Source: Neoceratodus forsteri
Lineage: Eukaryota; Chordata; Ceratodontiformes; Ceratodontidae
Assembly: GCA_016271365.2 (NCBI GenBank)
Contig: CM057451.1
Location: 367,991,501 to 368,055,500, forward strand
Reading direction: 5' to 3'
DNA: 64,000 nucleotides
The notes beneath the pieces were generated by a model that saw only the letters and a list, made by a program, of their open reading frames with translations, made no database searches and was not told where the DNA came from. How positions within the stretch are numbered: position 1 is the first letter of the stretch; each line of letters opens with the position of its first letter. The position numbers and the translations under genes were made by a program. Of this stretch, positions 11,550 to 22,584 are shown one piece after another.

Positions 11550-11747
11550 AGAACTGAGGCTAGGGTGGAATCAACGACAGATAACGACCAGCCCACGAGC
11601 ACCACATGGAACCTTGGCCTCGAGGGTGGCATCAGCCCTACGTCGACTCCGCCCATAGAAAAAAAAATAAAAATAAAGTCTCCCATGGGGTCCTAGCTCC
11701 GGCACAGTACCCAGTAGTGATGAATGGTGAAGATGGACACAGATAAG
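11550..11747 (-). repeat. DIRS B right inverted terminal repeat
   Basis: Inverse of 6168-6316 joined to 7855-7930. The outer end is agatggacacagataag, next to the host recombinase codons of A that begin at 11748. Confidence 0.88.
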
Positions 11748-11960
11748 ATCAGCAAGGTCAGCCCTGGATGGGTCAGTACCCTTACCTGAGCACCAAATGG
11801 AGAACCTCTTCCACTTACAGGAATATAAGTTTTCCTAGTGGAAGGTTTTCTAGAGCCCCCAAGTGCTGTCAGGACTTGTTCTGACAGTTTGAGGTTAGCA
11901 AACTCCAAGTCCTCAAGAACCAGGCTTTGAGTCTCAGTGATTTGAGTTGGGATACAGGAT
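11748..11960 (-). pseudogene. DIRS A tyrosine recombinase, N-terminal part
   Basis: Minus-strand frame reading LSEQVLTALGGSRKPSTRKTY, then, after a one-base frame change, KWKRFSIWCSGKGTDPS and the start of an ADLADL helix that continues at 6167 beyond element B. It matches ARKPSSRSTYAMKWKRFSIW in element C. This is the N-terminal core-binding region. The gene is split by B and lacks its C-terminus at 5640. Confidence 0.82.
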
Positions 11961-12890
11961 CCTGCCGTGAGAGGAGGTCAGCAGGTTGTGCCTCCTGGGC
12001 AAGTGAATTGAGGAGGTCACTGACAGAGTCAGTAGAAGTGAGCACCAGTGTTGCTTCGCTCAGTCTGGTGCCACCAGTATCACTGTTGCTGGTTGGGACC
12101 TTCATTTTAATAGGGTCCTGAATATCACTGGGAAAGGAGGGAAGGCGTACACAAACTTCCCTGACCAATTTAGGGCTACTGCATCCAGGGGAACTGTACC
12201 CTTGTGAGGGGGCCTGCAGCAGTACAGGGGCAACTGGTGACTTTCTGCAGAGGCAAAAAGATCCACATCTGGAGTGCCCCACCTTCTCTTCTAAAAACTG
12301 CGCTGAGGATTAGGGTTCAGAGACCACTAGTGGTGGTCCCGACTTAACCTGCTGAGAGAATCTGCCAGTACACTGTCCTCCCCTGGAACGTGTATGGCTG
12401 ACAGAGATACCTGCATGGAGTATGCCACGGACCACAGCTTCATTGTCTCTGTGCAAAGTAGGGCTGACCTGGTTCCTCCTTGTTTGTTGATATAGTACAT
12501 GGTTGTGGTGCTGTCTGTCCTGACCTGCACCACCTTGTTTTGCAGATGCTGGGCAAATGCCAATAGAGCCAGGTACACTGCCCTGAGCTCCAGCAGATTT
12601 ATGTGCAACAGGGACTCTTGAGGAGACTAGGTGCCACTTGCTGTGTGATCCAGCATGTGTGCCCCCCAACCGAGAAGGGAAGTATCTGTTGTGAGAACTA
12701 GGGAGGGCTGTTCCCTTACAAAGGGTACACCTACCCTGAGGTTGTGTTCGTCCAGCCACCACTGAAGCACCTGCAGTAGGCTGTGTGTGACTGGAACTAA
12801 TTTGGACAGAGGGTCTATCCTTTGTGACCAGTATTGTCTGAAGTGAAACTGTATGTCTCTCATTTGAAATCTGGAACCACTGTGGTGGCA
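11961..12890 (-). pseudogene. DIRS A RNase H and downstream domain (broken)
   Basis: RNase H removes RNA from the RNA-DNA hybrid during reverse transcription. Segments in order on the minus strand are MRDIQFHFRQYWSQRIDP, LVLTTDTSLLGWGAHM (first Asp), HINLLELRAVYLALLAF (Glu), VRTDSTTTMYYINKQGG (second Asp) and HVPGEDSVLADSLSR, the usual C-terminal Asp block. One frame break lies near 12610. Further left, a damaged stretch corresponds to the WGTPQIDLFA...YAFPP segment of C and D, a conserved post-RNase H region of DIRS ORFs. Confidence 0.85.
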
Positions 12891-13770
12891 GCTCCCGTAT
12901 GTCCCAGTAGCCTGAGGAATTCCCTGGCTGGCTTGGGCTTACCCAGCATGAAGGAACTTTCAGTCTGTAGGATGCTGTCCACTCTGTCCTGGGGTAAGAA
13001 AGCTCTGCCCAGATTGGTGTTCAGCTCTGCTCCAATGAAGTCCGGCACTTGTACTGGCTCTTGCTGTGATTTCTGCTCATTTATGATGAAACCTAGGGAT
13101 TCCAGAGTGGATTTTCTAAGTGCCAGTGACTGCCTTGCATGTTGCAGGGGCTGGCCTACAACTAACCAGTCATCCAGGTAGGGGAAGACTGTCACACCTT
13201 GTTTTTTCAGATATTCGACCACCACTGTTAGGCATTTCGTGAATGCCCTTGGTGCAGAAGACAGACCTAACGGGAGTGCTGAGAACTGGTAATGAACTGA
13301 GGCCAGTCTGAACCTTAGGTACTTTCTGTGAGTTGATCTGACAGGAATATGAAAATATGCGTCCCTTAAGTCCAGGGAAGCTAACCAATCTCCTTTTTGC
13401 AGTGTGGGTATGATTATTGAGAGGGTCACCATTTTGAACTCTGGCTTCAGAATGTGTTTGTTCAGAAGCCTTGGTCCAGGATAGGTCGCCAGTCCCCATT
13501 TTTCTTTTTGGTAAGGAAGTATCTGAAGTAGAAGCCTTTGCCCCTTTGGTTTAGGGGCACTGGTTCCACTGCTTTGATTGATAGGAGGTATTTTACCTCT
13601 GACTCCAGTAAAATTCTGTCTGCAGAGGTCACTGGGGCAAAGGTTCTTGCTTTCAGCTTGGGAAGTGATTTGAAGCTGAGTGACAGCCCCTGGCTCACTA
13701 CCTCCAGGACCCACTTGTCTGTGGTGATGGTATGCCAGACCTGGAGATAGTGAGCCAATCTGCCACCCAC
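12860..13770 (-). pseudogene. DIRS A reverse transcriptase
   Basis: Long minus-strand frames (13714-12860 and 13770-13462) encode a DIRS RT. In order: KAVEPVPLNQRGKGFYFRYF, KKKNGDWRPILD, LNKHILKPEFKMVTL, WLASLDLRDAYFHIPV (first catalytic Asp), FSALPLGLSSAPRAFTKCL, and the YLDDWLVVGQ box with both catalytic Asp. The thumb ends near NEQKSQQEPVQVPDFIGAEL. The 284-codon frame is open through the YLDD box. One frame change near 13500 separates the fingers from the palm. It lies directly upstream of RNase H, as in all DIRS elements here. Confidence 0.88.
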
Positions 13771-13779
13771 TGGTGGTGG

Positions 13780-16341
13780 TGATGGTGGTGGGGGAGCAAC
13801 CTGTACCAGCCAGTCAGGGGTTCTGTGTGGGCTGAGCCTGGATTTGTGGTGAGGGAGAAGCCCGTCTCATGGTCTTTCTACCCCTCCCTCTGAAATAGTC
13901 TCTCGGCTGCTGGTAGACCTGCGAAGCCTGTGCTCAGAAAAAAGGTCTGGCATAGGATCCCCCTACCCCTGCCTCCCCCATTTTGGGCTCTATAAGAGAT
14001 GGAAGGCTTTTCTTTAGAATTACTTCTATCTGCTTAATCTGGTTCAAGGTCAATTGGCATTCATCTGTATCCTTCTCCCCCGGGCCGTGCCTGAAAATAG
14101 GCAGGATTTGTCTAGTGCACTTACCCAGTCAACAAAAACTAAATAAATAAATAAAAATAAAAAATATTCCTCCACCCTTTTCACGAAGGCCTCTGTTTTG
14201 TCACCAAATAAGGAATTTTTCTCGCATGAAAAATTCATAGCCTTAGCTTGCGTGTCCAAGGTCAAGTTGGTAGCTCTTAGCCAGCTAAATCTCCTGAGGA
14301 AGACAGATACAGCCATCAGTCTGGCTGCGGTGTCGTTAGCATCTGATATCTGGTGGCATCAATGGCAGCCCTTGCCGTTTCTTGCAAGTCAACTACCACT
14401 TCCCCAGGGACTTTATCAGACAGAGCAAGGACAGAATTCCATAGTGCCTTCCGATACTGGACAGCACAGGCCATATAATTTGCCTGCCTAACTGCAAGTG
14501 AGGCAGCCATATACCCCTTGTTTCCCATGTTATCCATCTTTCTTGAGTCTTTGTCAGGAGGATGGGTTGCTAAGGAGATAATGGCCTTATCACAGGCAGC
14601 ACCCTGGACCACCCCTTCAGGATCAGGGTGCCTGAACAGAAAATCAGCTGTGGTTCAGCGTAGACTTTTCGCCTGACATAGTCCAATTTCTTGGACTCCT
14701 TGTCGGGAGGTTTGTTCACGTCCCTAGCATTTCTGGCATGCCGGAAAATGCTGTCGGTAACTAACCCCTCGGCTGAGGGATGTTCCGAGAAACCGGACAG
14801 GGAACCGGTAGGGACCGCATACTTCCTAGCCATCCTGGCCGAAGGCGCAGGGCAGGAAGCAGGGCGCTACCAGAGCTCCAAGGCCGGGTCCACAATGGCC
14901 TCAGCCACAGGAAAGGCCTCCGTGGAGGAATCTCCTCGGTCCAATATCTCCGTGAGGGGATACTTGGCCCGCTTGGATACGGGCTCAAGCGGCATCCTGG
15001 TGGACTCCGAGATGAGCCTAAGCAAACCCAGGAAGGACGAAGGGCTATTGTCCAGCGACTGACCTCCAGAGGACTCCAAGTCCACTCGCCTGGAAAAAGG
15101 GAGGAATCGTCGTCAGACTCAGAAGAGTCCGCAAAGAGCTGCCTCGGGCCTGAGCCACCCTCCACCTGCTGAGGGCGATCGGGAGTGAGGGTGACAGACA
15201 GCCTATGGGGCAGACCCTGAGCCGACCGAGAGTTCTTGGTCGGAGCCCCAAACAACGGCTGTGGAGGCGGAGGTTCCACCAGAATCGGTGGAGCAGCTGG
15301 TTTTGGCTGAGCAACAGGCCTGGAAACAGGCACCTCGGCTAAAGCGAGGGTTGCTTGACGCTCGGTGACAGCCACTTAATGGCGGGGAAGGCGGCGGCGT
15401 CGGCTTGTTCAGCCAGCAAACTGTTGTCACATGAGGTCTCTCGTATCATCGGCGCAACTGCGTGAAGCCTCCTAAATCCGAGGAAGAGAGCGGCGGCGCC
15501 GCTTGCCGCAGTGCTGAGACCGAGACTGCCTAGGGCGGCCGGGATCGGCTGAACCGCGAAGAAGTCTGAGACCGAGAGCGCGAACTCAGCTTTTCGAGGA
15601 GGGCGGGAAACCGCCCTCCCTCGACCGGAGGGGTCACCGAGGCTCCAGAACCCGGAGGCATGGCAAGCCCACGGGATCCTCAACCACCACTGGGGAACTG
15701 GGAGAGGAGTTTTCGGCAAGCGGTCGACAACCCGTCCAGCGGGTGAGAAAGATCTCGACTGCGTCGGCGGAGTCTCGGTCAACTGACCTGGCGGGGACAT
15801 CGTGAAGCCAGTGGCGAAGCCGAGGATCGGCGAAGTCGATGGTCGACCACTGGGGAGGGACCTCTCCCGCTCCCAGAGCGTCGACGGAGGACTTACCTTG
15901 TCCTTCTTTTGGACCGAGAGGAAGGTCCAGCAGATGTTGGTCCTCTCCTTAGTGGAGAGAACAGACAAAGCTCCTTAAAGGAAGCAGAATAGAGGATCCC
16001 AGGGAGGCGGGATAAATGCTGCGGCGAGGAAGATTGACCCAGCGCCCGCCTCCTCTTCGAGGCGATCATCTGCTCTAGCTGTTCCGCCCGAAACCGCCCG
16101 CCGCAGAAACCGCCAACCGGGCCTCCTTCGACTTTACTGGAGGGTAGCGCTTTTTGGGTCGCCCAAGTTGCAGACTGGCAACACGGTCTTCCAGGACGTA
16201 GGCCGAGAAAGAAGAGCACAGGTCGCAAGCCTGCGGGTCATGCTCAAGGCCCAAGCAGTAGACGCACGTGGAGTGCGGATCCGTCCGAGACATCTTCTGC
16301 CTGCATGGGCATCTCCGGAAACCGGGAGTCGATTTGTTCAT
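13780..16341 (-). pseudogene. DIRS A Gag-like protein (broken, with SINE-tail insertion)
   Basis: Minus-strand Gag region. Near the start it has CVYCLGLEHDPQACDLC (about 16275), a Cys/His block resembling a zinc-binding site. A Ser/Pro-rich middle follows and then a conserved C-terminal block PPDKESKKLDYVRRKVYA (about 14715-14660); element C has the matching DKESCLLDQYGRKIYA. The final part, near 14290, reads FLRRFSWLRATNL. Several frameshifts occur, and at 14032-14166 a SINE tail is inserted. No enzymatic motif is present. The Gag call comes from position upstream of RT and similarity among A, B and C. Confidence 0.75.
14032..14166 (+). mobile_element. 3' tail of the V-SINE-like family
   Basis: Reads gcttaatctggttcaaggtc, ccccgggccgtgcctgaaaa, then an A/T-rich tail of taaa repeats. 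It matches the tails at 30720-30846 (plus) and 24733-24865 (minus). It is a 5'-truncated insertion in the Gag region of DIRS A. Confidence 0.85.
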
Positions 16342-16565
16342 CGCAGCCGCGAAGGAAATAGTTTAATTTCGGAAAATCGAAGAGTTAGGAACCAGTCTTA
16401 TACGCAGAGCGTTAAGGAGGGAACCTGAGCTTCCAAGCGGTAAGGAAGATCTGGCATCATGGGGCGGAGCCGAGAGTTTAACCACCCGGGTGGGTGGGAG
16501 GAGCCAGCTTGAAGACCTTCCGGCAAGATTTAAAGCGGCAAGGATACCTGCCAGACAGTGTGGAT
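16342..16565. other. Presumed right end of DIRS A
   Basis: Sequence between the Gag start and the next CR1. It probably holds the right ITR and leader of A, but the left partner ITR is missing, so the boundary cannot be fixed. Confidence 0.4.
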
Positions 16566-18258
16566 GAACAACATATCCATGTCCCTAGAAACTTCTTTTC
16601 AGTATTCACAAAGAGGAAGTGGGGGTGCCTAATCCAATTAGTCAGAAGCACTCTGGAGCGATCCGAGTCTTTTCACAGAAGAAAGGGTTCTGAAAACTGA
16701 CGGTGGACAAAGCAATGGGGCCAGATGGAATTCACCCCAGAATTCTAAAAGAATTAAACAGAGAACTAGTGACACCATTGACTACCCTTTTTAACAAATC
16801 ATGAGAGGATGGTGTGGTACCAGAGGACTGGAAGAAGGCGGTTGTGATTCCCTTTCACAAAAGTGGGACCAAGACAGAGGCAGGACACTACAGACCTGTC
16901 AGTTTCACCTCTGTGGTGGGGAAAGTGATAGAATTACTTCTGAAGGAAAGAATTGTTGAGTACCTAGAGGCCAGTGGGGCACAGGACCCAAGGCAGCATG
17001 GGTTCACGGCGGGAAGGCCATGTCAGACGAATCTAATAGATTTCTTTGACTGGGTGACCAAAGTAGTAGACCAGGGAGGGGCTGTGGACATGGCCTACCT
17101 AGACTTTAGCATGGCATTTGACACAGTCCTACACAAAAGATTAATAGTCAAATTAACCAGCCTGGGAGTGGGTCCCAGGGTGGTAGCCTGGGTAAAACAT
17201 TGGCTGGTCAACAGGACACAGGAGGTAATTGTAAATGGAGTCCACTCTGAAGTAAGAGGGGTTACTAGTGGGGTACCGCAGGGTTCAGTACTGGGTCCAG
17301 TCCTTCTTAATGTCTTTATAAGTGACATTGCAGAGGGACTGGAAGGAAAAGTATGCCTCTTTGCAGACGACACAAAGATCTGCAACAGGGTTGATATACA
17401 AGGAGGCGTGGAAAAGATGAGAAGGGACTTGGCAAGGTTGAAGGAATGGTCAGAGTATGGCAGCTTGGATTCAATGCAAAGTGCAAAGTAATGCACCTGG
17501 AAACAAAACTCAGGGAAGATTACACAATGGGGGAGTAGTAACAACATCAAAAATGGAAAGGAACCTGGGGTAATCATATCAGATGACCTTAAGGTTGGCA
17601 AGCAATGTAGAGAAGGTGGTAGGGAGGGCTGGGGATACTGAGATGTATGGGAGAGGTATCACCAGCAAAAACAGGAAGTTGTTATCCCACTATACAGACA
17701 GTTGGTGAGACCCCATCTGGAGTACTACGTCCAGTTCTGGAGACCCCATCTCCTAAGGACATAGGCAGGATGGAGGCAGTTCAGAGGAGGCAACTAAAAT
17801 GGTGCAGGGTCTGCAAGAGAAGCCATATGAGTTGAGACTAAAGGAGCTTAATATGTATAACCTTGAGGAAAGAAGGGGGGGGGGCATGATAGAAACTTTT
17901 AAGTACCTCAGTGGAATCAACAAAGTCCAAGAGGGTAGCATCTTTCAGAAAAAGAGATGTGCAAGAACAAGGGGACACAATTTGAAGATGGGGGAGGATG
18001 GCTCAGGGGCAATGTGAGGAAGTATTTTTTCACAGAGAGGGGGGTGGATGCATGGAACAGCCTCCCTGAGGAGGTTGGGGGTCTAAAACTGTGGGAGAAT
18101 TCAAGAATGCATGGGACAGACTTAAGGCAATTTTTGTGGGGTGTAGGAAGAAATAGGCTCTTGGTTAAATAGGATCTGCAGCTTATCCTATAGGCAGGGA
18201 AATGGGCAGACTAGGTGGGCCAAGCAGTCCTTGTCTGCCGTCAAAGTCTATGTTTCTA
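16566..18258 (+). mobile_element. CR1-type LINE, copy 3 (5'-truncated)
   Basis: Begins inside ORF2 near NFFSVFTKRKW and runs to a 3' tail of gtctatgtttctatgg at 18246-18261. It is the same subfamily as the inverted copy 2 at 6317-7854; both share ETFKYL.GI.KVQEGSIFQKK and the tail. It abuts DIRS A on one side and a SINE fragment on the other. Confidence 0.9.
16730..18172 (+). pseudogene. CR1 reverse transcriptase (partly open)
   Basis: RT of CR1 ORF2. A 225-codon open segment (16814-17491) covers WKKAVVIPFHKSG, YRPVSFTSVVGKV, QHGFTAGRPCQTN, YLDFSMAFDTVLH (Asp kept; Lys of the common SKAFD changed to Met), TSGVPQGSVLGPVL and CLFADDTKIC with both catalytic Asp. Upstream, 16730-16790 still encodes the damaged GPDGIHPRIL region. 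After 17491 the frame breaks four or more times through the thumb and C-terminus (VRPHLEYYVQFW-like, then FFTERGVDAWN). It is a pseudogene, but the palm is intact. Confidence 0.85.
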
Positions 18259-18265
18259 TGGATTA

Positions 18266-18512
18266 AGTCGGAGCGTGCCTCCCTACCTGTATCGCCCTCT
18301 AGCCACCACCACAGGGCAATCAGTGGGCAGGACGACAAGGCACTCTCCCCCGTGAGAGAGAGGAGAGCAGTCCTCTGGATGCTCAATCCTCTCTCCCCCC
18401 CCCCCGCCGACCCCGTGGCCCAGGCTCATTCCTGAACCCAGGTTGCCAGTGTGGCACGAGGTGTAGTGACCAGTGCCTCAACCTCCAGCACCACTGGGCC
18501 AGCAAGACAGAC
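18266..18512 (-). mobile_element. Long tRNA-headed SINE, copy 2 (5' half only)
   Basis: On the minus strand the head is at the right end; gaggcactggtcactacacc is the A-box region and ctgggttcaggaatgagcct the B-box region. The body matches 49950-50210 through gagagcagtcctctggatgc. The 3' half of the SINE is missing and the fragment starts directly after the CR1 tail at 18262. Confidence 0.75.
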
Positions 18513-18770
18513 ATTTCTTTGATCTGCAGACCCACTTCTGCTCCTAAAACCAGTATGGCTTAGTTTGGGTCAGATTTGAATCTTTGCTGCGGCTGAGCTA
18601 CAAAAGTTCTTACAGGACTGGTGCCACAGCTGAAGAGGCTGGAGGCTGTTCAAGTGGGAAGGCCTACACACCAATAAAGGCACCAAGGTGTTGGGGACAA
18701 GCAAATAAACACACAGTTAAATTAGGAGAGGAGAGCGGAAGCACAGTTGAAGTTAGGCACACCTGAACAA
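18513..18770. other. Spacer, nothing recognised
   Basis: No ORF, repeat or RNA signature that I can support. Confidence 0.4.
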
Positions 18771-21700
18771 CTGAAGTGGGCCAGACAGCCCTCCAACCTG
18801 TACTAGAACAAAAAGGGGGAGGGGACAACAAGGCAGGAAACAAAGAGGGAAGCAGAAAAGGGAACTGAGGAAGTGGGTACAGGAGAACAGAAATGTGTGA
18901 TGAGGGGGCACTGGGGCCTGGGTTGTGAGGGAGATGGATACATAGGGGAAGGGAGGGCCATAAGAGGCACGGCAACACAAAGGTGGTTTATGGGGGAACT
19001 GTGTTTGAAGCAGCAGGGAGGCGGGGAAAGGGATAGGAAAGAAAAGGTATGGGGGGGGGGGTTGGACGTGCTATGTGTGCAAATGCTAGATGCCTGGGGA
19101 ATAAGAGCAGTGTCCTGCAGGCATTAGTGGCTAAAATCCCACTGGACCTGGCAGCAATCCCAGAGACGTGGACAATATGGTACCAGGAGTGGGACCTAAC
19201 CATCACTGGTTATGCAGTGTTCAGAAAGGGCAGGGAATGGGGAGTGTTAACATTATACATAAGGGAGGCCATAAAAGCATACCATAAAAAAAACTGGGTA
19301 CTTACTCATTATCGGCAAAAGACCCGACTCCTTGAGCTGGCAAGGTTGAATATTTAAAGCTGCTTATTTTTCAAACGCAGGCAGCAGTGCAAAATACTAG
19401 ACTGGAAGGTGACCAACCTTTCACACCAAAATCAAGTGCTTTGTCAATGTGAAGACATAAAAGCCACAGAAAATCTCAATGTCAATGACACAGGGTGTGG
19501 GTAGAGGTACTGGAACAGTCTGGGTGCAGGTAGTCACAAGTAAGCAGAAACAACAGAATAGGGGAAGTATGTAGGTCACCATCTCAGAAAGAGGTGGTGA
19601 ACAAGGAACTGGGGAGATGAGATCAGTAAAGCAGTAGAGCAAGAGGAGGTGTACCAGACATGGATTTTTGTATTCCAGGGGGAGCAAGTGCTAGAAACCA
19701 AATGCTAGTTGAGACATTCTAGGAGGCATTCATATTGCAGAGAGTGGAGATAGCTACACGACAGGGTGCCAAACTGGTTCTCACAAACCGAGACAACATC
19801 AAACAAGTCAAGTTCAGGATCCATTGGGTACCAGTGATAATCAGACCATGTAGTTCGATATAAAGCTTGAGCCAGAAAGAAGATATACCCTGACTAAGGT
19901 GCTGGATTTCAGAAGGGAAGATTTGGGAGGAGGCAGGACATGCCAAAGGTATAACTGCAGGGGGCAGGACCAATGGTGAGGCTCAAGAGCAAGTGTAACT
20001 TAATCAAGAATGGTGTATTACAGGCAATAAGTATTCTGTGTTAGGGTGGTGGGAAAAAGCAAGAAAGCGAAGAAACCATTGTGGTATATGAGGGAAATGA
20101 GAGTGGCAAACAAACAAAAAAAAAAAAAAGAAGCTTTCAAAACATGCAAGTCTAACAAAACAGAGAATGCAAGAGAGGTGAGGCAGAGCTAGCCGTCAGA
20201 ATGAGAAGATGCATTTTCCAGAGCTCCTGCTATAGAGTGCTAAAACAATTTAATATTTCACTAAAACTACTTATTTTGTCTTGCATATTTTGGCAAGAAT
20301 TGTTGGACTGAGCCTTCTGCAGCAATCGACTTGAGATATAACGATGGTGAAGTCTTGAGGAGCCCAACTACAAGCCACTGAATAATTTAAGCAGAAACTG
20401 GGACCTGCGGGTCCCTCGCAGCCGGAGCAGGTGACGCAGCTACCTACAGACGGATTACGACCTCTGAAATTCAAGAAATCAAAAATACTTTTAAAAACCT
20501 GGGCATAGCATTACACTCACTTCAATCTAAATTTGATGACTTTACCAGCCAACCATTGTTAGTCGAATAATCTGTGAGCAGCATATCTAAGAAAGTTGAG
20601 GGAGCTGTGAAACACGCTGATGTAGCTCTGGCATTTTCAACTACCTTTATAAAAGAAAACGACCAACTTAAATTATGTTTGGAAACACTGAAGAATTGCC
20701 AGAGGGAACAAAATGTTCAACTTACGGGGCTAACGGGCAACTTTGAATACTGATCCTATAGCTTTTTTTGAGGATTGGCTACCCCAGATTCTGGACTGCT
20801 GTGACCCTCCACCACCAGGTTACACTGATCGAGCTTACCGAGTGACTCCCAAACCAGCAGCAGCTGTCTCCTGTTATACCCCACGAACTGTCCTCTTGGT
20901 GTTCACCCAAATGGGGATTCAGGTGCTGGCACAGGCACACGCCTAAAACCAGCTGCTGGCAGAAGAAGCTATTCTCCATTTTTATCCAGATCTTTCATAT
21001 GCAATGCTCCAATGGCAAAAGGACTCAAAGTGTTAAGTGCAGACTTCGGGCCTGAATGTGCCATTTGCCCTTCTCTTCCCAGCACGCCTTCAAGTTACAG
21101 AGGGCTCAAAAACTGATTTGCTTAATAATTCTCAAGATGCTGGCTGCCTCATTCAAAAGCTGCAGGCTGAACAAACACATTTGCAAAAGGAAAACTCCCA
21201 GGAAGAAGATGAACGTGTGGCTGGAGTTACTTCTGAGACACCACACGACCAAGTTGTTTGGTCTGAACTTTAATCATTATTACTTATTATTGACAGACCT
21301 TTTGGGGTGGGGTTCCCCTTTTTTTCTCTAGCTCACCTTATTTCTACCCATTTGTATTACCTCTTGTCTACTGTACTTAATATGATAAAGTGAGGGGTGG
21401 TATTCGTCTGGGCTTGAGGGTCTGTAAAGTTTTTATAGGTTACTACTATTTAACATGTAACTGCTTCTTATTCAGGACTCTGCACTGAATCTTACTAGCT
21501 CTATTACTTTTACTGTCCTGACAGACATGCTTATGCTCTGCAGCAGGGGCCCAGTGTCTGAAAATTCCTTCCACCCCTTCGGTTTTTACTATGCAGACCT
21601 CACGGCAGATATTACGCCATAATACATAGCTACAGGACAACAAATGTTGTGGACATTTTGATTTTTACTAGGTCTGCTTCCTTAATGGCACTGGCTCATC

Positions 21701-22580
21701 TTGTACTGTAACTGCTCATTGTAATCAATTTATTTCTGCCGAAGGGTGGGGCAGTGAAGAGGTGGTCAGAACCGTAAAAAGAATTTAGAAGGGCTAAAGA
21801 AATAGTCTGTGGTATCGTAGCTGAACTTCAATACAAAGAAGTGTACAGTAATGCGTACAACAGCCAAGAACCCACAAATGAAATACAGGATGGAGGAGTA
21901 AAGGATGATGGAATGAACAAAGACAGGGACCTGGGACTGGTAGTCAATGACAACTTGAAATCATCAGTCCAATGTAAAACGGTAGTGGGAACAGCAAACA
22001 GAATGCTGGGAAGCACAGGTAGGAGATCAGTAAGAGAAGGGAGGCAGTACTGCACTGTACCGATCCCTCATTCAGCCTCATGTGGAGTGCTGTGTTCAGC
22101 TCTGGAGCCTGCACTTGAGGAAGGACAGAGACAGAGTGGAGGAGTTATAGACAAGGGAGGCCCAAAATGCAGAGTGTGGAATATCCAACCTGTACACCCT
22201 GGAGGCAAGAAGGAAGAGGCAGAATATAACAGTGATATGCAAGTACTAGACTGCAAGAAGTTGTTCACATTGAGTGGGAACAAAGGCACAAGGTAGAAAC
22301 CAACAAAGCCAGCAGAGGGCAGATTCAGGAAGTCAGGAAATACTTTTTCATGGGAAGAGTGGTGAACAGGTGGAACAAGCAGCCAAGTGACGTTGTCTGT
22401 GCTAAGTCAGCAGAGGGATTAAAACATGGTTGAAACAAATATATGAGAAAGGGAAAGGGTAGAAAGGGACGACAAAGGGTGAGTAAAAGCTTGGTCCATC
22501 ATATCCAACCACAGGTAAAGCTTAGTAGACTGGATAGGCTGTTGTACTTTTCTTCTACTGGTAACATCTATGTTTCCACA
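18771..22580 (+). mobile_element. Old CR1-type LINE, copy 4, split by a Tx1/L1 remnant
   Basis: Left part 18771-20215 holds degraded 5' sequence, an endonuclease remnant (ARCLGNKSSVLQALV, PETWTIW, GYAVFRKG at 19080-19240; LTNRDNI near 19780) and the RT N-terminus. Right part 21746-22580 holds the RT thumb, with RDLGLVVNDNLKSSVQC and a VECCVQLW-like stretch, ending in a tail with catctatgtttcc. The palm with the catalytic box is missing between them. It is more decayed than the other CR1 copies. Confidence 0.75.
20216..21745 (+). pseudogene. Tx1/L1-type ORF1 remnant
   Basis: The translation shows a coiled-coil-like helix (IQEIKNTFKNLGIALHSLQS, later SSISKKVEGAVKH and ENDQLKLCLETLKN), then DPIAFFEDWLPQIL, TDRAYRVTPKP and RTVLLVFTQMGIQ. 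These are the order and motifs of L1/Tx1 ORF1 proteins, where the RNA-recognition domain carries an ERAHR motif; here it is DRAYR. ORF1 proteins coat LINE RNA. Several stops and frame changes are present. The tract interrupts CR1 copy 4 and no ORF2 follows. Confidence 0.65.
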
Positions 22581-22584
22581 TTAC

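Larger units (their letters stand above)
6168..11747 (-). mobile_element. DIRS-type element B, Gag-only, inserted in the recombinase gene of A
   Basis: Both ends are inverted copies of one another (6168-6316 plus 7855-7930 on the left, 11550-11747 on the right). An internal complementary region at 8715-8825 joins inverted copies of the two outermost ends. Between the ICR and the right ITR lies a Gag region on the minus strand. No RT, RNase H or recombinase is present, so B is an internally deleted or non-autonomous DIRS. A 1.5-kb CR1 copy sits inside the left ITR. The junctions with A are clean, without target duplication, as expected for recombinase-mediated insertion. Confidence 0.85.
5600..16560 (-). 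mobile_element. DIRS-type retrotransposon A, split by element B and truncated at its left end
   Basis: A minus-strand tyrosine-recombinase retrotransposon. From right to left it carries Gag (16341 to about 13780), reverse transcriptase (13770-12870), RNase H with a trailing domain (12890-11960) and the N-terminal half of the recombinase (11960-11748). Element B (6168-11747) is inserted there, and the C-terminal part of the recombinase resumes at 6167. The host codons on the two sides of B read directly on into each other, so nothing was lost or duplicated at the site. The left end is truncated inside the recombinase gene near 5640, before the His-x-x-Arg and Tyr motifs. Its left ITR and ICR are gone. 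Confidence 0.85.

Noticed and set aside
12834..13181. 115-codon plus-strand ORF
   Set aside because: Antisense to the RT and RNase H of DIRS A, with no motif of its own.
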